From the NCBI RefSeq assembly GCF_033115175.1, contig NC_084827.1, forward strand, positions 146,623,701 to 146,687,700: DNA of 64,000 nucleotides, given 5' to 3'. This document shows, one piece after another, positions 1 to 16,849 of the stretch. Position numbers and translations under genes: made by a program. The notes beneath the pieces are model-generated. The model worked only from the letters and a program-made list of their open reading frames with translations. It made no database searches and was not told where the DNA came from. This stretch comes from Lepus europaeus. Taxonomy: Eukaryota > Chordata > Mammalia > Lagomorpha > Leporidae. Positions within the stretch are counted from its first letter, which is position 1, and the number at the start of each line of letters is the position of its first letter.

Positions 1-385
1 CATGGGGAGTAAGTGCACAGTGACTCCTGTTGTTGACTTAACAAATTGACACTCTTGTTTAAGGCGACAGCAATCTCCCCAGGCTCTAGTCATGAGTTGC
101 CAAGGCCATGGCAGCCCCCTGAGCTCGCCAACTTTGATCTTATTTCAACAAGGCCATAGTCAAAGTGGAAGTTTTCTCCTCCCTTCAGAGAAAGGTGCTT
201 CCTTCTTTGATGGCCCATTCTTTCCACTGGGATCTCACTCACAGAGATCTTTCATTTAGGTCCTCTTTTTTTTTTTTTTTTTTGCCAGAGTGTCTTGGCT
301 TTCCATGCCTAAAATATTCTCATGGGTTCTTCAGCCAGATCCGAATGCCTTAAGGGCTGATTCCGAGGCCAGAGTGCTTAAAACT
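1..385 (-). mobile_element. Rabbit-type L1, 3' region fragment
   Basis: The plus strand aligns, with substitutions and indels, to 53174-53493, from catggggagtaa to the shared block around agccagatccgaatg. In both copies the L1 lies on the minus strand. It runs off the left edge and stops near 385, where unique WDR12 intron sequence begins. The 62-aa open frame in it is chance. Confidence 0.75.
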
Positions 386-6281
<5,896 letters not shown>

Positions 6282-6710
6282 GGCGGGCAGGACACCCAGT
6301 ACCTGCCCACAGGCACCTACGGGTTGGTGAAGAACGAGAGCTCTTGTCTTCCCGCACTACAAAAGCAGGCGGCTCAAAACCAGACTGCAGGGTTAGTAAG
6401 CCACGAGACGCCGCTGCAGCCCGGCTCGCGCCTGCTCTCCTCAGATCTCCTCAGAAGGAACCACGAGGCTGCCCTTCCGCAGAGGCCCAGCCCACAAACA
6501 TCAACTACCGATTCCTAGATTCGGGAATCATCGATCACTAAGGCACAGACTTAAAGCGTGTCTCTTTATTATTTTTTAGATTTATCCCCACACATTTAGG
6601 CCTCTAATAGACTAGAAAGATACAAAAAGGCCCATCTCAAATCTCCTTAGCATTTTTTTTTTTTAAAGAAACTCCTGAGACCGGGTACCGCAAACGCAGC
6701 ACTTAAGAGT

Positions 6711-6767
6711 CCACAACTCCCAGAAAGCAGCGCGACTGGCACGCTGTGATCCCTGGGAATTGTAGTC
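6711..6767. promoter_or_regulatory. Inverted pair of ZNF143/THAP11 (SBS) motifs
   Basis: The plus strand has acaactcccagaaagc at 6713-6728. The minus strand has actacaattcccaggg (complement of 6751-6766). Both match the ACTACAATTCCCAGAATGC-type element bound by ZNF143 with THAP11/HCFC1 at housekeeping promoters; the minus copy is the closer match. The two sites face each other across about 22 bp between the two genes, fitting a bidirectional promoter. Confidence 0.75.
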
Positions 6768-7073
6768 TTTTGCCACGATCCCCTTACGGTTCGTTAATTT
6801 GCATTAAAACCTCCTGTCTCCAGCCAGGTATTTACTAAGTCGCCGCTGCTTTCAGATTTGATTGACTAACGCCTTGCCCAGTTCCTCTTCTAGTGCATTA
6901 TTTCCCAGCCAGAATCTGTCAAGATCTTTCCTGGGCTCTCGCCGGTGGCCTCAGATTCTAGATCCCGGCGAGAGGCGGAAACACGAAAAAAAAGAAGCAA
7001 TCTAAGGGAAACGGACGACGGTGGCCGATAGTGATCCTATCCCTTGGCGCTGCGCAGCGCGCTCCCGGAGCTG

Positions 7074-7085
7074 TGCGCCTGCGCA
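7074..7085. promoter_or_regulatory. NRF1-like site
   Basis: tgcgcctgcgca is a near-palindromic GCGC-N2-GCGC element typical of NRF1 sites in CpG-island promoters. A second GCGC-rich palindrome, gcgctgcgcagcgcgc, lies just upstream at 7047-7062. A YY1-like ccatggcg follows at 7098-7105. Together they suggest the CARF-side core promoter lies near 7.05-7.1 kb. Confidence 0.55.
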
Positions 7086-7099
7086 TTGTGCTGGTCTCC

Positions 7100-7491
7100 A
7101 TGGCGGGGCCTCGGAGCCAAGACGAGGTTGAGTAGACTCGTTTTGAATTTTCTCCCCTCTGCTCCGGCGGACCTCCCTCCCTGCCTTGTGGGGCTCTCGG
7201 CGGCAGCAGGACCGAGGGAGGCGGAGGTTTGGCAGAGCTGTCTGAGTCGACGAGCCGGACGCTACCTCCCAGCCTCCCTAGGTGGCTCCTGCAGCCTCTC
7301 CCCGTCACCTCCTGACCCGCCCGGGCTCGCAGCAGCCGCCGGCCCCCGCCCCTCGCCGCTGCCCGGCCGGAGCGGCGCCCTGCGCGACCCGCCGCGGGGC
7401 CTTTCTGCCGGCCCTGGACGGCGGGGCCTACCACCCGCGGCCGGGGAGGGGGCTGGCGGGCCCTGGGGAGGCAGGCTGGAGACGGGAAGAG
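7100..7491 (+). other. CARF: Candidate CARF 5' non-coding exon
   Basis: GC-rich sequence downstream of the NRF1/YY1-like cluster ends in a donor-like junction ag|gttagg with the GT at 7492. A second donor-like cag|gtgaag occurs at 7936. CARF coding starts 17 kb downstream, so at least one untranslated exon must lie upstream; this is the most plausible region. Boundaries are inferred, not proven. Confidence 0.35.
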
Positions 7492-8084
7492 GTTAGGTGT
7501 CGCGAGGAGGGCTGCCGAGCCCGCCGAGTGGCCACCGCCGCAGAGGGGCACCGGACACCTCGGGCGGGAGCGCCCGGTCTGTGGCTCCCCAGGCTCGCTC
7601 GCGCCCCGCTCTTTAGGGTCCTCCTGTCCCCTCTCCCCCTTCATGAGCCCTTTTATCTTAGGTGTAGTGCGGGAAAAGCATCCTCGTACGCCTCCTCTCC
7701 GGCTTTTTATTTTTGCCTTGAAGTAACCCAGAGGCCTATGTCCTGCCCTCGATGGTCCGGAGAAATCCTCTCCAATATCGTGGTTTTTCTGAGGGAGCAC
7801 GGATGGAGATGCACCATCCAGATCCCAAAGTCACTTTTTAAGAAAAGCTCCCAAGAGGGGGTCTTCGAGAGACAGCAGTTTAGGATCAGGCAGAACTGGA
7901 TTGCAAAATGTGTGGGCGGGGCGGGGTGTGTGCAGGTGAAGACTACGGAAGCTTTCCGTTCTGGACGTTGCTAAACGTCGCACTGCTATGAATAGAAGTC
8001 CAGTACTTAACCGTAGACAGTGGGACGCGATCTACACAATGGAAGCCAAAAATGCGATCTTTTATTAGAAAGCAGTGACAGTGA

Positions 8085-8228
8085 AAGTGAGCCCTGGAAT
8101 AAGAGTGCCTGGGTTCAAAGTGCCTTTGTTGCTTGCTTAACTTATCTGTGCTGCGCTTTGGTCACCAAGGAGAATTGAATGCCACATAGGAAGCACCTAC
8201 AAAAAGGCTAATTGTTACCATTGTAATA
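8085..8228 (+). mobile_element. MIR SINE
   Basis: gagtgcctgggttcaaagtg then gcttgcttaacttatctgtg follows the MIR consensus core. It lies just after the CpG island. Confidence 0.6.
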
Positions 8229-9141
8229 GTTTTCAATTCCAGTTTGACTCCAAGCTTTGCCAATGTGAACAAGTAAAAGAGAAAAGCCACCTAAGTGGAC
8301 GAATCCGATGAGAAAACCTCTGTGCAGAAGTCCCAGGAAATCACTTTTGTTAGGCCTGGGCTCGATAATAGGAGCTGGCCACTTAAAACATCTGATTCAT
8401 GTTAAATGAGTTGGGTGGTACCTGAAGCTTGAAACACTTTAACTGAAGTCTTGCTATTGAATCTGTATTTTTTTGGATAATATATTGTTGGTTAAAATAT
8501 CTTTTGAAAATGTATAATCAGCAGGTGTTAATACATTTTAACTCATTGATTTGAAGTTTATCCAAATCATAATGTATAATACCTGATATAGTCCATTCAG
8601 CTTGGTCTGAATTTAAGTTGAAAAATGTGGCCAGGAGTTACAGAACCTGAATATAGTGTTTGGTTAACAAGGACTTTCAATTTGCAAAGTAGAAATCTTG
8701 AATTAACCAAAATGCATTTTTCATTTTACCAAAACCTTTAGTTAAGTGAAAATTAATTAATCAGTTCCAAAATACTGAGCACCCAGGATGATGTTTTTAG
8801 CTTTCTTCAACTGTGATTTGTTTGATGCCTCAAAGAAATACCTGTAACAGATACATGCTTTTACTTTGAGTGTTTTTCTTAAGTTTAACTAGAATATTAA
8901 CTGCAAGCTTTGGTTTTTAATCATTTTTTGTAGGATTCTTTTACAATGATCCTCATAACGACACTGTTATCTGAGGTATGATAGCTTGGAAAACGTATTT
9001 CTCTTAACTGTAGCTGTCCTTTCCCTTTGTGTAATGGCGTAGTGCGCTACGGCACGTGCTTGGTCTTCAGAGTCCGACTTTGTGCTTTTCCCATGATTTG
9101 GTTCTGATTCTGAACCTGACACTGTGATGGTAAGCAAGTTG
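8229..9141. other. CARF upstream intron, unique sequence
   Basis: A/T-rich, free of CSINEs; no feature recognised. Confidence 0.45.
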
Positions 9142-10140
9142 CAGCTGTCCCCTCTCATTCATGGTTTTGCTTTCCTTGATTTTAGTAACCTGCAGTCAAT
9201 CACGGTGTGAAAATATGGCATCAAAACTTCAAAGGTAAACAGAATTGCATAGGGAAATCTCACTCTGTCCAGTCCAGGCATCAATCCTTTGTCCAGGGAG
9301 GGTATCCACACTAGCCATCTTTTAATCACTAAGTGATAGCCTTGGTTATCAGGTCAGAATTGGCGCACTTGTTTCAACTAACCTTTATTTTGCTTCATAG
9401 TGACCCCAAAGCATAAGAGTAGGGATGTTGCCAAAGAGAAGCCATAGTTTCTTCCTTTAAGTGAGAAGGTGAAAATTGATGACTTAATGAGGAAATGAAA
9501 AACACCATATTCTGAAGTTGCTGTGGTTCACAGTACAGTAAGATATTTTGAGAGAGGGAGTACATTCATAAATTTTATTAAAGCATGCCATTATAATTGT
9601 CCTTTTCTAAAAAAAAAAAAAATATTTATTTGAAAGGCACAGTTAGAGAGGGAGGAGCAGAGAGAGATCTTCCATCTGCCAGTTCATTCCCCAAATGGCT
9701 GCAATGGCCAGGACTGGGCCAGACTGAAGCCAGGAGCCAGGAGCCACTTCCAGGTCTCCCACATTGGGGCAGGGGCCCAATGACTTGGGCCATTTTCTGC
9801 TGCTTTCCCAGGTGCATTAGCAGGGAGCTGGATTAGAAGTGGAACAGCTGCAACTCAAACTGGCTCCTATGTGGGATGCTGGTGCTGCAGATGTTGGCTT
9901 AACCCGCTGTACTGCAATGCCACTGCTATAATTGTCCAATGTTTGAAAAAATTTAGGGGAGGCAGAGATGATATTATTTTATTTTTATTGTTGTTAATCT
10001 CTTATTATGCCTAATTTGTAAACTAACCTGTATAATTGGTTTGAATATCTGGGAGAAAACAAAAGTGTCATCTGAGGTTTGAGGCATCCATTAAGGATCC
10101 TGGAGTATGTCCCCTGTGGATAAGGGGATGACTACTGTGT
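9142..10140 (+). mobile_element. Tigger1-type DNA transposon relic
   Basis: The left end (cagctgtcccctctcattca) and right end (ggataaggggatgactactg) resemble the inverted ends of Tigger1/MER44. The left part runs through the promoter-like region into a decayed start of the pogo-type transposase around 9402-9510: the ATG is now GTG and stops follow. The bulk of the transposase is deleted, and the 3' non-coding end resumes near 9540. A CSINE (9604-9928) has been inserted. It is non-functional. Confidence 0.8.
9604..9928 (-). repeat. CSINE inside Tigger relic
   Basis: Flanked by tataattgtcc on both sides; interrupts the DNA transposon relic at 9142-10140. Confidence 0.92.
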
Positions 10141-10351
10141 TTGATAACTTCAGCTCTCTTACACATAAAAAAAAAAAATAAGATCTACATTAGAGTTATT
10201 GTAAAAATTAAACAACATTTATGAAAATCTCAATTAAAAAGCAAAGAGATAAAAAGAGATACATATGTTCAGAATGAAAAGGGAAGAAACCAAGATTATA
10301 GAGAAGCTTCTAGGGAGTGCAAAGCTTAGGCAAAAAAGACTTGGGGCAGGA

Positions 10352-10671
10352 TTGTGGGTCAGCACTGTGGCTTAGTAAGCTAAGCTTCTGCCTATGGTAC
10401 AAGCATCCCATTTGAGCAGCGGTTCGTGCCCCAGCTGTTACTCTTCCAATCCAACTCTGTGCTTATGGCCTGGGAAAGCAGTGGAAGATGGCCCAAGTGC
10501 TTGGGCCCTCACACCTACATGGGAGACCAGGAAGTGGCTCCTGGCTTCAGATCGGCCCAGCTCTGGCTGTTGTGGAGTGAACCAGTAGATGGAAGACCTT
10601 TCTCTCTGTCTCTTCCTCTCTGTAACTCTGCCTCTCAAAGAAATAAATAAAAATCTTAAAAAAAAAAAAAA
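10352..10671 (+). repeat. CSINE
   Basis: Full length, head gtcagcactgtggc, tail aataaataaaaatctt plus A run. Confidence 0.93.
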
Positions 10672-10941
10672 GTGTGCAGACACCAGCCTTAGACAATTAA
10701 AAAATAAAGTTAAAATAGGCTATTGTTTCTGTATATCAGCATATATTTAAAGTTTTCATGCAGATTTAACTCATGTAGATTTAAAATTTTGATGCAGATT
10801 TAACTTTGATGCAGATTGTAATTTTTAAAACTCATCTTTAAAAGAAATGATCCCATTAAAATATTTGTAAATTGAGTCTTCATTTAATTTTGACAACCTG
10901 ATTCATAGTACAATTGTACTTACTATAAAAGAAACATATCA

Positions 10942-11218
10942 GGCCAGTGCCGTGGCTCAACAGGCTAATCCTCCGCCTAGCGGCGCCGGCATACCAGGTT
11001 CTAGTCCCTGTCAGGGCGCCGGATTCTGTCCCGGTTGCCCCTCTTCCAGGCCAGCTCTCTGCAGTGGCCAGGAGGAGAAGCACCTGGCTCCTGCCATCGG
11101 ATCAGCGTGGTGCGCTCGCAGCGGCCATTGGGGGGTGAACCAACGGCAAAAGGAAGACCTTTCTCTCTGTCTCTCTCTCTCTCACTGTCCACTCTGCCTG
11201 TCAAAAATAAAAAAAATA
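10942..11218 (+). repeat. CSINE, young, internally deleted
   Basis: Young-type sequence, but the central block between the gccagctctctgc and gagaagcacctggc segments is missing about 60 bp. Confidence 0.93.
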
Positions 11219-11370
11219 AGATGATACATTAATATTGAATACATTTCAAGACCCTTTAAATCTTGGGACATTACTCTAGGTACCTGGAATTAAAAGAGAC
11301 TTTAAACTTCAAGTGACCTCATCATTCAGCTACCATATTTGGAGATTTTTTTCTCAAATTGTTTAGTTTT

Positions 11371-11706
11371 TTTTAAGCACAATTTTTTTATAAAGATTTA
11401 TTTATTGATTTGAAAGAGTTACACAGAGAGAGGAGAGGCAGAGAGAGGTCTTCCATCCGATGGTTCACTCCCCAATTGGCCACAATGGCTGGAGTTGCAC
11501 TGATCTGAAGCCAGGAGCCAGGAGCTTCTTCCGGGTCTCCCATGTAGGTCCAGGGGCCCAAGCACTTGGGCCATCCTCTACTGCTTTCCCAGGCCATGGC
11601 AGAGAGCTGGATCGAAAGTGGAGCAGCCAAGTCACGGACAGGCACCCATATAGGATGCTGGCGCTTCAGGCCAGGGCGTTAACTTGCTACACCACAGCGT
11701 TAGTCC
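11371..11706 (-). repeat. CSINE
   Basis: Perfect 18-bp target repeats ctcaaattgtttagtttt at 11353-11370 and 11707-11724. Confidence 0.96.
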
Positions 11707-11796
11707 CTCAAATTGTTTAGTTTTAACAGGTATATTTTAATATACAGAGATCTATTTGGGGAAATTTAACATAATCAGATGTAAAGATAATTTTTT

Positions 11797-12105
11797 AAGA
11801 TTTATTTTATTTATTTGAAATTACAGTGAGAGAGAAAGAGAGAATCTTCCATCTGCTGGTTCACTTCCCAAAGGGTCACAACAGCCAGGAGTAGGCCAGG
11901 CTGAAGCCAGGAGCCAGGAGCTTCTTCCAGGTCTCCCATGTGGGTGCAGGGGCCCAAGCACTTAGGCCATCTTTTGCTGCTTTCCCAGGCACATTAGCAG
12001 GGAGCTGGATTGCGAAATGGAGCAGCCAGTACCTAAATTGGCACCCATATGGGATGCTGACATCACTGGCAGGGGCTTTACCCTCTGTGCTACAATGCCA
12101 GCCCC
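11797..12105 (-). repeat. CSINE
   Basis: Target repeats aagataatttttt at 11784-11796 and 12106-12118. Confidence 0.95.
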
Positions 12106-12421
12106 AAGATAATTTTTTTATAAATGTATACACCTAAGAAATTAAAGTTTTTCAACAAATAGAATAAAATCAAAACTGCAGTAACCCAAGTATGGTCCTT
12201 CATAGAGATGGGTGATTACAACCTGAATAGTCTCTTCCCCTGTCACGTGTTCGCTAGGTGTAAATCAAAAGATCCCCTTCATTCTGGACATCAAAAAACA
12301 GAAGCATGAATTTTAGTTTCTTCCTAATCTTTTGATGTAAGATAAAATCCACTTTTGTAATGTGATACAACGCATTCTAGGAAGCAATTTGTTAGCAAAA
12401 TTTAATTACGTAGGGTATTTT

Positions 12422-12728
12422 TTAAAAAGATTTATTTCTGTATTTGAAAGGCAGAGAGAGAGAGAGAGAAAAAAGTCTTCCATCCACTGGTTCACTCTTC
12501 AAATGGCTGCAACAGCTGGTGCTGGGCCAGTTCGAAGCCAGGAGCTTCTTCCAGATCTCCCACACGGGTGCAGGGGCCCAAGGACTCAGGCCATCTGCTG
12601 CTGCTTTCCCAGGCCATAGCAGAGAGCTGGATCAGAAGTGGAGCAGCTGGGACTAGAACTGGTGCCCACATGGGATGCCGACACTGCAGGTGGCAGCTTT
12701 ACCTGCTACACCACAGCGCCAGATCCCT
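12422..12728 (-). repeat. CSINE
   Basis: Target repeats gtagggtatttt at 12410-12421 and 12729-12740. Confidence 0.95.
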
Positions 12729-13019
12729 GTAGGGTATTTTCTGAACTCCAATCATTAATCACCTGGACTTAATTTTTCATTATTTTCTTCTTTTTGCTCC
12801 CTTTACCCAGTCCTAGTATTTTTTGCTTAAGAAAAGTTTGTCAACTCTAGGATATGTGAGGAGGTTACTGAATAGGGGAGCTTTTACTTTCTAGCTTCTT
12901 GTGCCTCCAAAAGAGGATACCCTGTTAGTAAATATTTTCACTGAGGGGGAAGAAATGTAATTTGCTACAGGGGTCTTTGTTTCAGTGGTAATTATAAAAT
13001 GTGAGAATTGAAACCAAAA

Positions 13020-13150
13020 CTTATTCTGATTCCCTAATTTTAGGTGAGGTGACAGGCGTGGAGAGGTGAAATCACCTATTTTAAGACACACAGAGTTATC
13101 TCTAGAGTTAGTCATGATCTGTAGTTCTCTCAGCTGAATCTGCTGATGGT
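13020..13150 (-). mobile_element. MIR SINE fragment
   Basis: ggtgaggtgacaggcgtggagaggtg followed by ttaagacacacagagttatc resembles the antisense MIR core. Weak match. Confidence 0.4.
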
Positions 13151-13825
13151 TCTCCCATCTGAGACTGATCATGACTAACTAAAATCTGCATCACGAGATC
13201 TAGTCATTTTCTTTAGAGATAGGATTTCTAAAATTTCTCTGATCTTTAGATTGAATACTTTCTCATTACAGAAAGCAACGCCACTGTGAAGACACAGCTG
13301 TAGCTCTTGCATAAAAGAAGCTAAAACTATCATGATTTAGTGCCCCCAAAAGAAGGAACTTCAATGGATAAGAAGGGGCATTTCTGGGGGCAGTAGAATG
13401 TTGAAGGCCGGCCATTTAGACTTGAGCCACTGCCTGAAGGTAATAATCTTACTTTTAACTTCTCAAAAGTTACAGCTTCACAAATGCTAACTGTTGTCTA
13501 TTACATATTAATGAAAAAGTCAAATTATATATATGGGTACCTTGTTCTATTTGAGACTACTAGTTGGAAAAAAATACATATTTAATATTACTATCTTAAT
13601 TCTTCAAAATTTTCTTTTGACAGAGTTAGTTGGGATTCCGGGATGATAGTTTATATCATGTACTGACAGTTGAGGATAGGTGAGAAAATCTTATGTCTCC
13701 CTGCAGTTGTCAAGATTGAGGTAATGCAAATTGATGGAAGAAAACAGAGAGGAAGGAGTAATTCTTTTCAGTACATTCAAATTATTTTTTTCAGAGTATT
13801 TATGACTTTAAAAATGCTTTTTTTA

Positions 13826-14165
13826 AGCCAGCGCAGAGGCTTAACAGGCTAATCCTCCGCCTTGTGGCGCTGGCACACCAGATTCTAGTCCCGGTTGGGG
13901 CGCCGGATTCTATCCCGGTTGCCCCTCTTCCAGGCCAGCTCTCTGCTATGGCCCGGGAAGGCAGTGGAGGATGGCCCAAGTGCTTGGGCCCTGCACCCCA
14001 TGGAAGACCAGGAGAAGCATCTGGCTCCTGGCTTCGGATCAGCACGATGCGCCGGCTGCGGTGGCCATTGAAGGGTGAACCAACGGCAAAAAGGAAGACC
14101 TTTCTCTCTGTCTCTCTCTCTCTCACTATCCACTCTGCCTGTCAAAAAAAAAAAAAAAAAAAAAA
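13826..14165 (+). repeat. CSINE, young
   Basis: Young subfamily, tail about A25. Imperfect target repeats around aaaatgctttttttaa (13812) and aaaatgttttttttaa (14185). Confidence 0.95.
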
Positions 14166-14199
14166 AGAAGAAAGAAAGAAAGAAAAATGTTTTTTTTAA

Positions 14200-14505
14200 A
14201 AAATGAAAAGAATTTATTTTTATTTCTTTATTTGAAAGACAGAGGGAGAGAGAAAGATCTTTCATCTGCTGGTTTGTTGTCCAAATGGCCACAACAACCA
14301 GGACTGGGCTAGGCCAAAGCCAGGAGCCAGGAACTCCATGGTGGTCTCCCATTTGAGTTGCAGGGGCCCAGGTATTTGAGCCATCTTCTGTTGCTTTCCC
14401 AGGCACATTAGCAGGTAGCTGGATCAGAAGCAGAGTAGCTGGGACTCACACTGGCATATGGGATGCCAGTGCAGGTAGTGGGTTAACCTGCTGCCACATG
14501 AAACT
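14200..14505 (-). repeat. CSINE
   Basis: Older copy starting in an A/T-rich head and ending 'gttaacctgctgccaca'. Confidence 0.85.
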
Positions 14506-14634
14506 GAGTGGGCGTGATGCCTTCTATTTTGGAAGGTTATTATTTACTGATTGAGTTTCTTTTATGGATACTCAGATTATGGCTTTCTCCTTGTATGAGT
14601 TTGTTACTGGTTTTAGCTAACACTAAGCCTGATT

Positions 14635-14636
<2 letters not shown>

Positions 14637-14676
<40 letters not shown>
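14637..14676. repeat. (TC)n microsatellite
   Basis: An uninterrupted run of about 17 CT units followed by a T run. Confidence 0.95.
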
Positions 14677-14679
<3 letters not shown>

Positions 14680-14811
14680 AAATCACTATGTGCTGATAGG
14701 GCATATGGCTCATTGTACAGGCATATTTTGAGGTTTATAGTCTAAATATAATCATAAAAGCATATTCCCACTTAGCTAAATCTAGGGCCCTCTCCTGGAA
14801 GTGTAACTTTC

Positions 14812-15154
14812 TTTTTTTTTTTTTTTTAATATTTTATTGATTTTATTTGAGAGGTAGAGTTACAAACAGTGAGAGGGAGAGACAGCGAGAAAGGTCTTCC
14901 ATTAGCTGGTTCACTCTCCAGATGGCTGCAACAGCCGAAACTGCCAGAACTGCACCGATCTGAAGCCAGGAGCCAGGTGCTTCTTCCAGGTCTCCCACGC
15001 AGGTGCAGGGGCCCAAGGACTTGGGCCATCTTCTGCTCTCCCAGGCCATGGCAGAGAGCTGGATTCGAAGTGGAGCAATTGGGACTAGAACCGGAGCCCA
15101 TATGGGATGCTGGCGCTGCAGGCAGAGGATTAACGTGCACCATGGTGCCAGCCC
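14812..15154 (-). repeat. CSINE
   Basis: Full-length older copy ending 'ccatggtgccagcccc'. Confidence 0.93.
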
Positions 15155-15319
15155 CTCACCTTTTAAATTCCTGCAGTGGCAGTAGGGGGTCTAAAGCTGT
15201 GGACCAGGAATTTAACCCAAGTCTCTTATATGGGTGGCAGAGGTGCTTTAACTCAGGCACTCTGAATGCAGGCGTCACAACCAGTGGTCCAACTGTGAAG
15301 CTGAACGCCTACCCCCATC
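15155..15319 (-). repeat. CSINE fragment
   Basis: The 5' half of an old copy (gtctcttatatgggtggcag onwards); its head was probably displaced by the 14812-15154 insertion. Confidence 0.6.
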
Positions 15320-15637
15320 TTTTTAATTTTAAATATTGTAATAGGTATATAGTGGTTTTGCAGTGTTGTTTTAATTTCCATTTGCCTGATGACTAGTGCT
15401 TATGTGCATGTTTTGTATGCCTATTTACTAGCTGTACCTCTTTAGTGAAGTGTCTCTTCAAATATTTTGCATGTTTTTTAAAAAAACTGGGATATTTTAT
15501 TGTTGAGTTCTAACAGCTATTTACAGAGTTTGCATGTAAGTCAGATATGTTTTTTGGATTTTTTCCCCATTTGTAATGAGCAAAAGTTTTACATTTTTAT
15601 GAAGTTGAAGTTACACATTTTTATCTTTTTTGAAAAA

Positions 15638-15968
15638 AGATTTATGTGTATGTGTATGTGTATGTATTTAAAAGGCAGAGTGACAGAGCAGGAGAGACAG
15701 ATATGGAGATATCTTCCATTTGCTGGTTTACTCTCCAGATGCCTTTAACAGCCAGGGCTGGGCCAGCCCAAAGCCAGGAACCAGGAATTACATTCAGGTG
15801 TCCCATGCACATAGCAGGAACCCAAGTACTTGGATGGTAATCTGCCTCCCAGGTGCATTAGCAGGAAGCTAGATTGGAAGCAGAATTGCCAGGGCTTGAA
15901 CCAGCATTTTGATTTGAGATGCAGGCTTCCCAGATGGATAGTTTAATCCCATGTGTCACAATGCCTGT
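15638..15968 (-). repeat. CSINE inside L1M
   Basis: Has a (TATGTG)n head and old-type body. Splits the L1M relic. Confidence 0.88.
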
Positions 15969-16094
15969 TCTAGATTTTTAACTTTTATAAATTTTCAACT
16001 TTTATATTGTGTGGTTTTTGTTTAGTGTTTGTCATCTTTGCCACGCCCAAGATCATAAAAATTTTCTCCCATGTTTTCTTGTAGGAGTTTTGTT

Positions 16095-16345
16095 TTTAGT
16101 TTTTCATTTATGTGGAAGAGTTACAGAGAGAGAAGGAGAGACAGAGAGAGATCTTCCATCCACTGATTCACTCCCTAGATGGCTGCAACAACCAGGGCTG
16201 GGCTAGGCTGAAGCCAGGAGCTTCTTCCAGGACTCCCACATGGGTGATGGGGCGCAAGCGCTTGGGCCATCTTCTGCTGCGTTTCTCAGGCCATTTGCAG
16301 GGAGTTAGGGAATTTCTGGAACATGAACTGGTGCCTATGATTGAC
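16095..16345 (-). repeat. CSINE, truncated, inside L1M
   Basis: Lacks the 5' end of the SINE. Stops at 'gaacatgaactggtgcct'. Confidence 0.85.
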
Positions 16346-16506
16346 TTTAAGTTCATTTTTTATGTGTTGTGGAGCAGTCAAAGTTTATTGTTATGCATAT
16401 AGCTATTTAAGTTTTTTTTTTTCCCCCTCTTTGTACCATTTGATAAAAAGAATGTCCTTTTTCTTGTGATTGCCTCGGTACCTTTGTCAAAAAGCAGTTG
16501 ACCAAG

Positions 16507-16785
16507 GGCTGGTGTTGTGGTGTAGCAGATTAAGATGCTATCTCCGATTCTGGCATCCCATATGGGTGCCAGTTCAAGTACCTGCTGCTTGAGTCCTGGA
16601 TGTTCCATTTCTAACCCAGCTCCCCTTCTAATCTAGCTCCCAGCTAAAGTGCCTTGGAAAAGCAGCAGAAAATGGCGGCTATTTAGGGAGTAAACCAATG
16701 AACAGAAAATCTCTTTCTCTATCTTTCCCTTTGTTTCTGTTATTCTGCCTTTCAAGTAAATTAAATAAAAATTTTAAGAAGATTT
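16507..16785 (+). repeat. CSINE
   Basis: Older copy, head gggctggtgttgtggtgtag, tail aaattaaataaaaatttt. Confidence 0.88.
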
Positions 16786-16849
16786 TATTTAGGATTTTTG
16801 TGTTTGTATGCTAACAATTGTACAAAATAAATTTTCTTTCTCTTCAGGT

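Larger units (their letters stand above)
15320..16505 (-). mobile_element. Old L1M ORF2 region, broken by two CSINEs
   Basis: On the plus strand, ttccatttgcctgatgacta, gtgaagtgtctcttcaaata, ttttctcccatgttttcttg and ggtacctttgtcaaaaagca are recognisable antisense L1 ORF2. Pieces are 15320-15637, 15969-16094 and 16346-16505. They read collinearly once the CSINEs at 15638-15968 and 16095-16345 are removed. Confidence 0.8.

Noticed and set aside
6958-7974. Long GC-rich open frames on both strands (280 and 230 codons)
   Set aside because: They lie in the CpG island, show no known domains, and have R/P/G-rich composition expected from GC-rich non-coding DNA.
13885-14406. 173-codon open frame on the minus strand
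   Set aside because: It runs through a young CSINE, its A tail read as F/L codons, and a second CSINE. The same peptides recur at many CSINE copies in the window.
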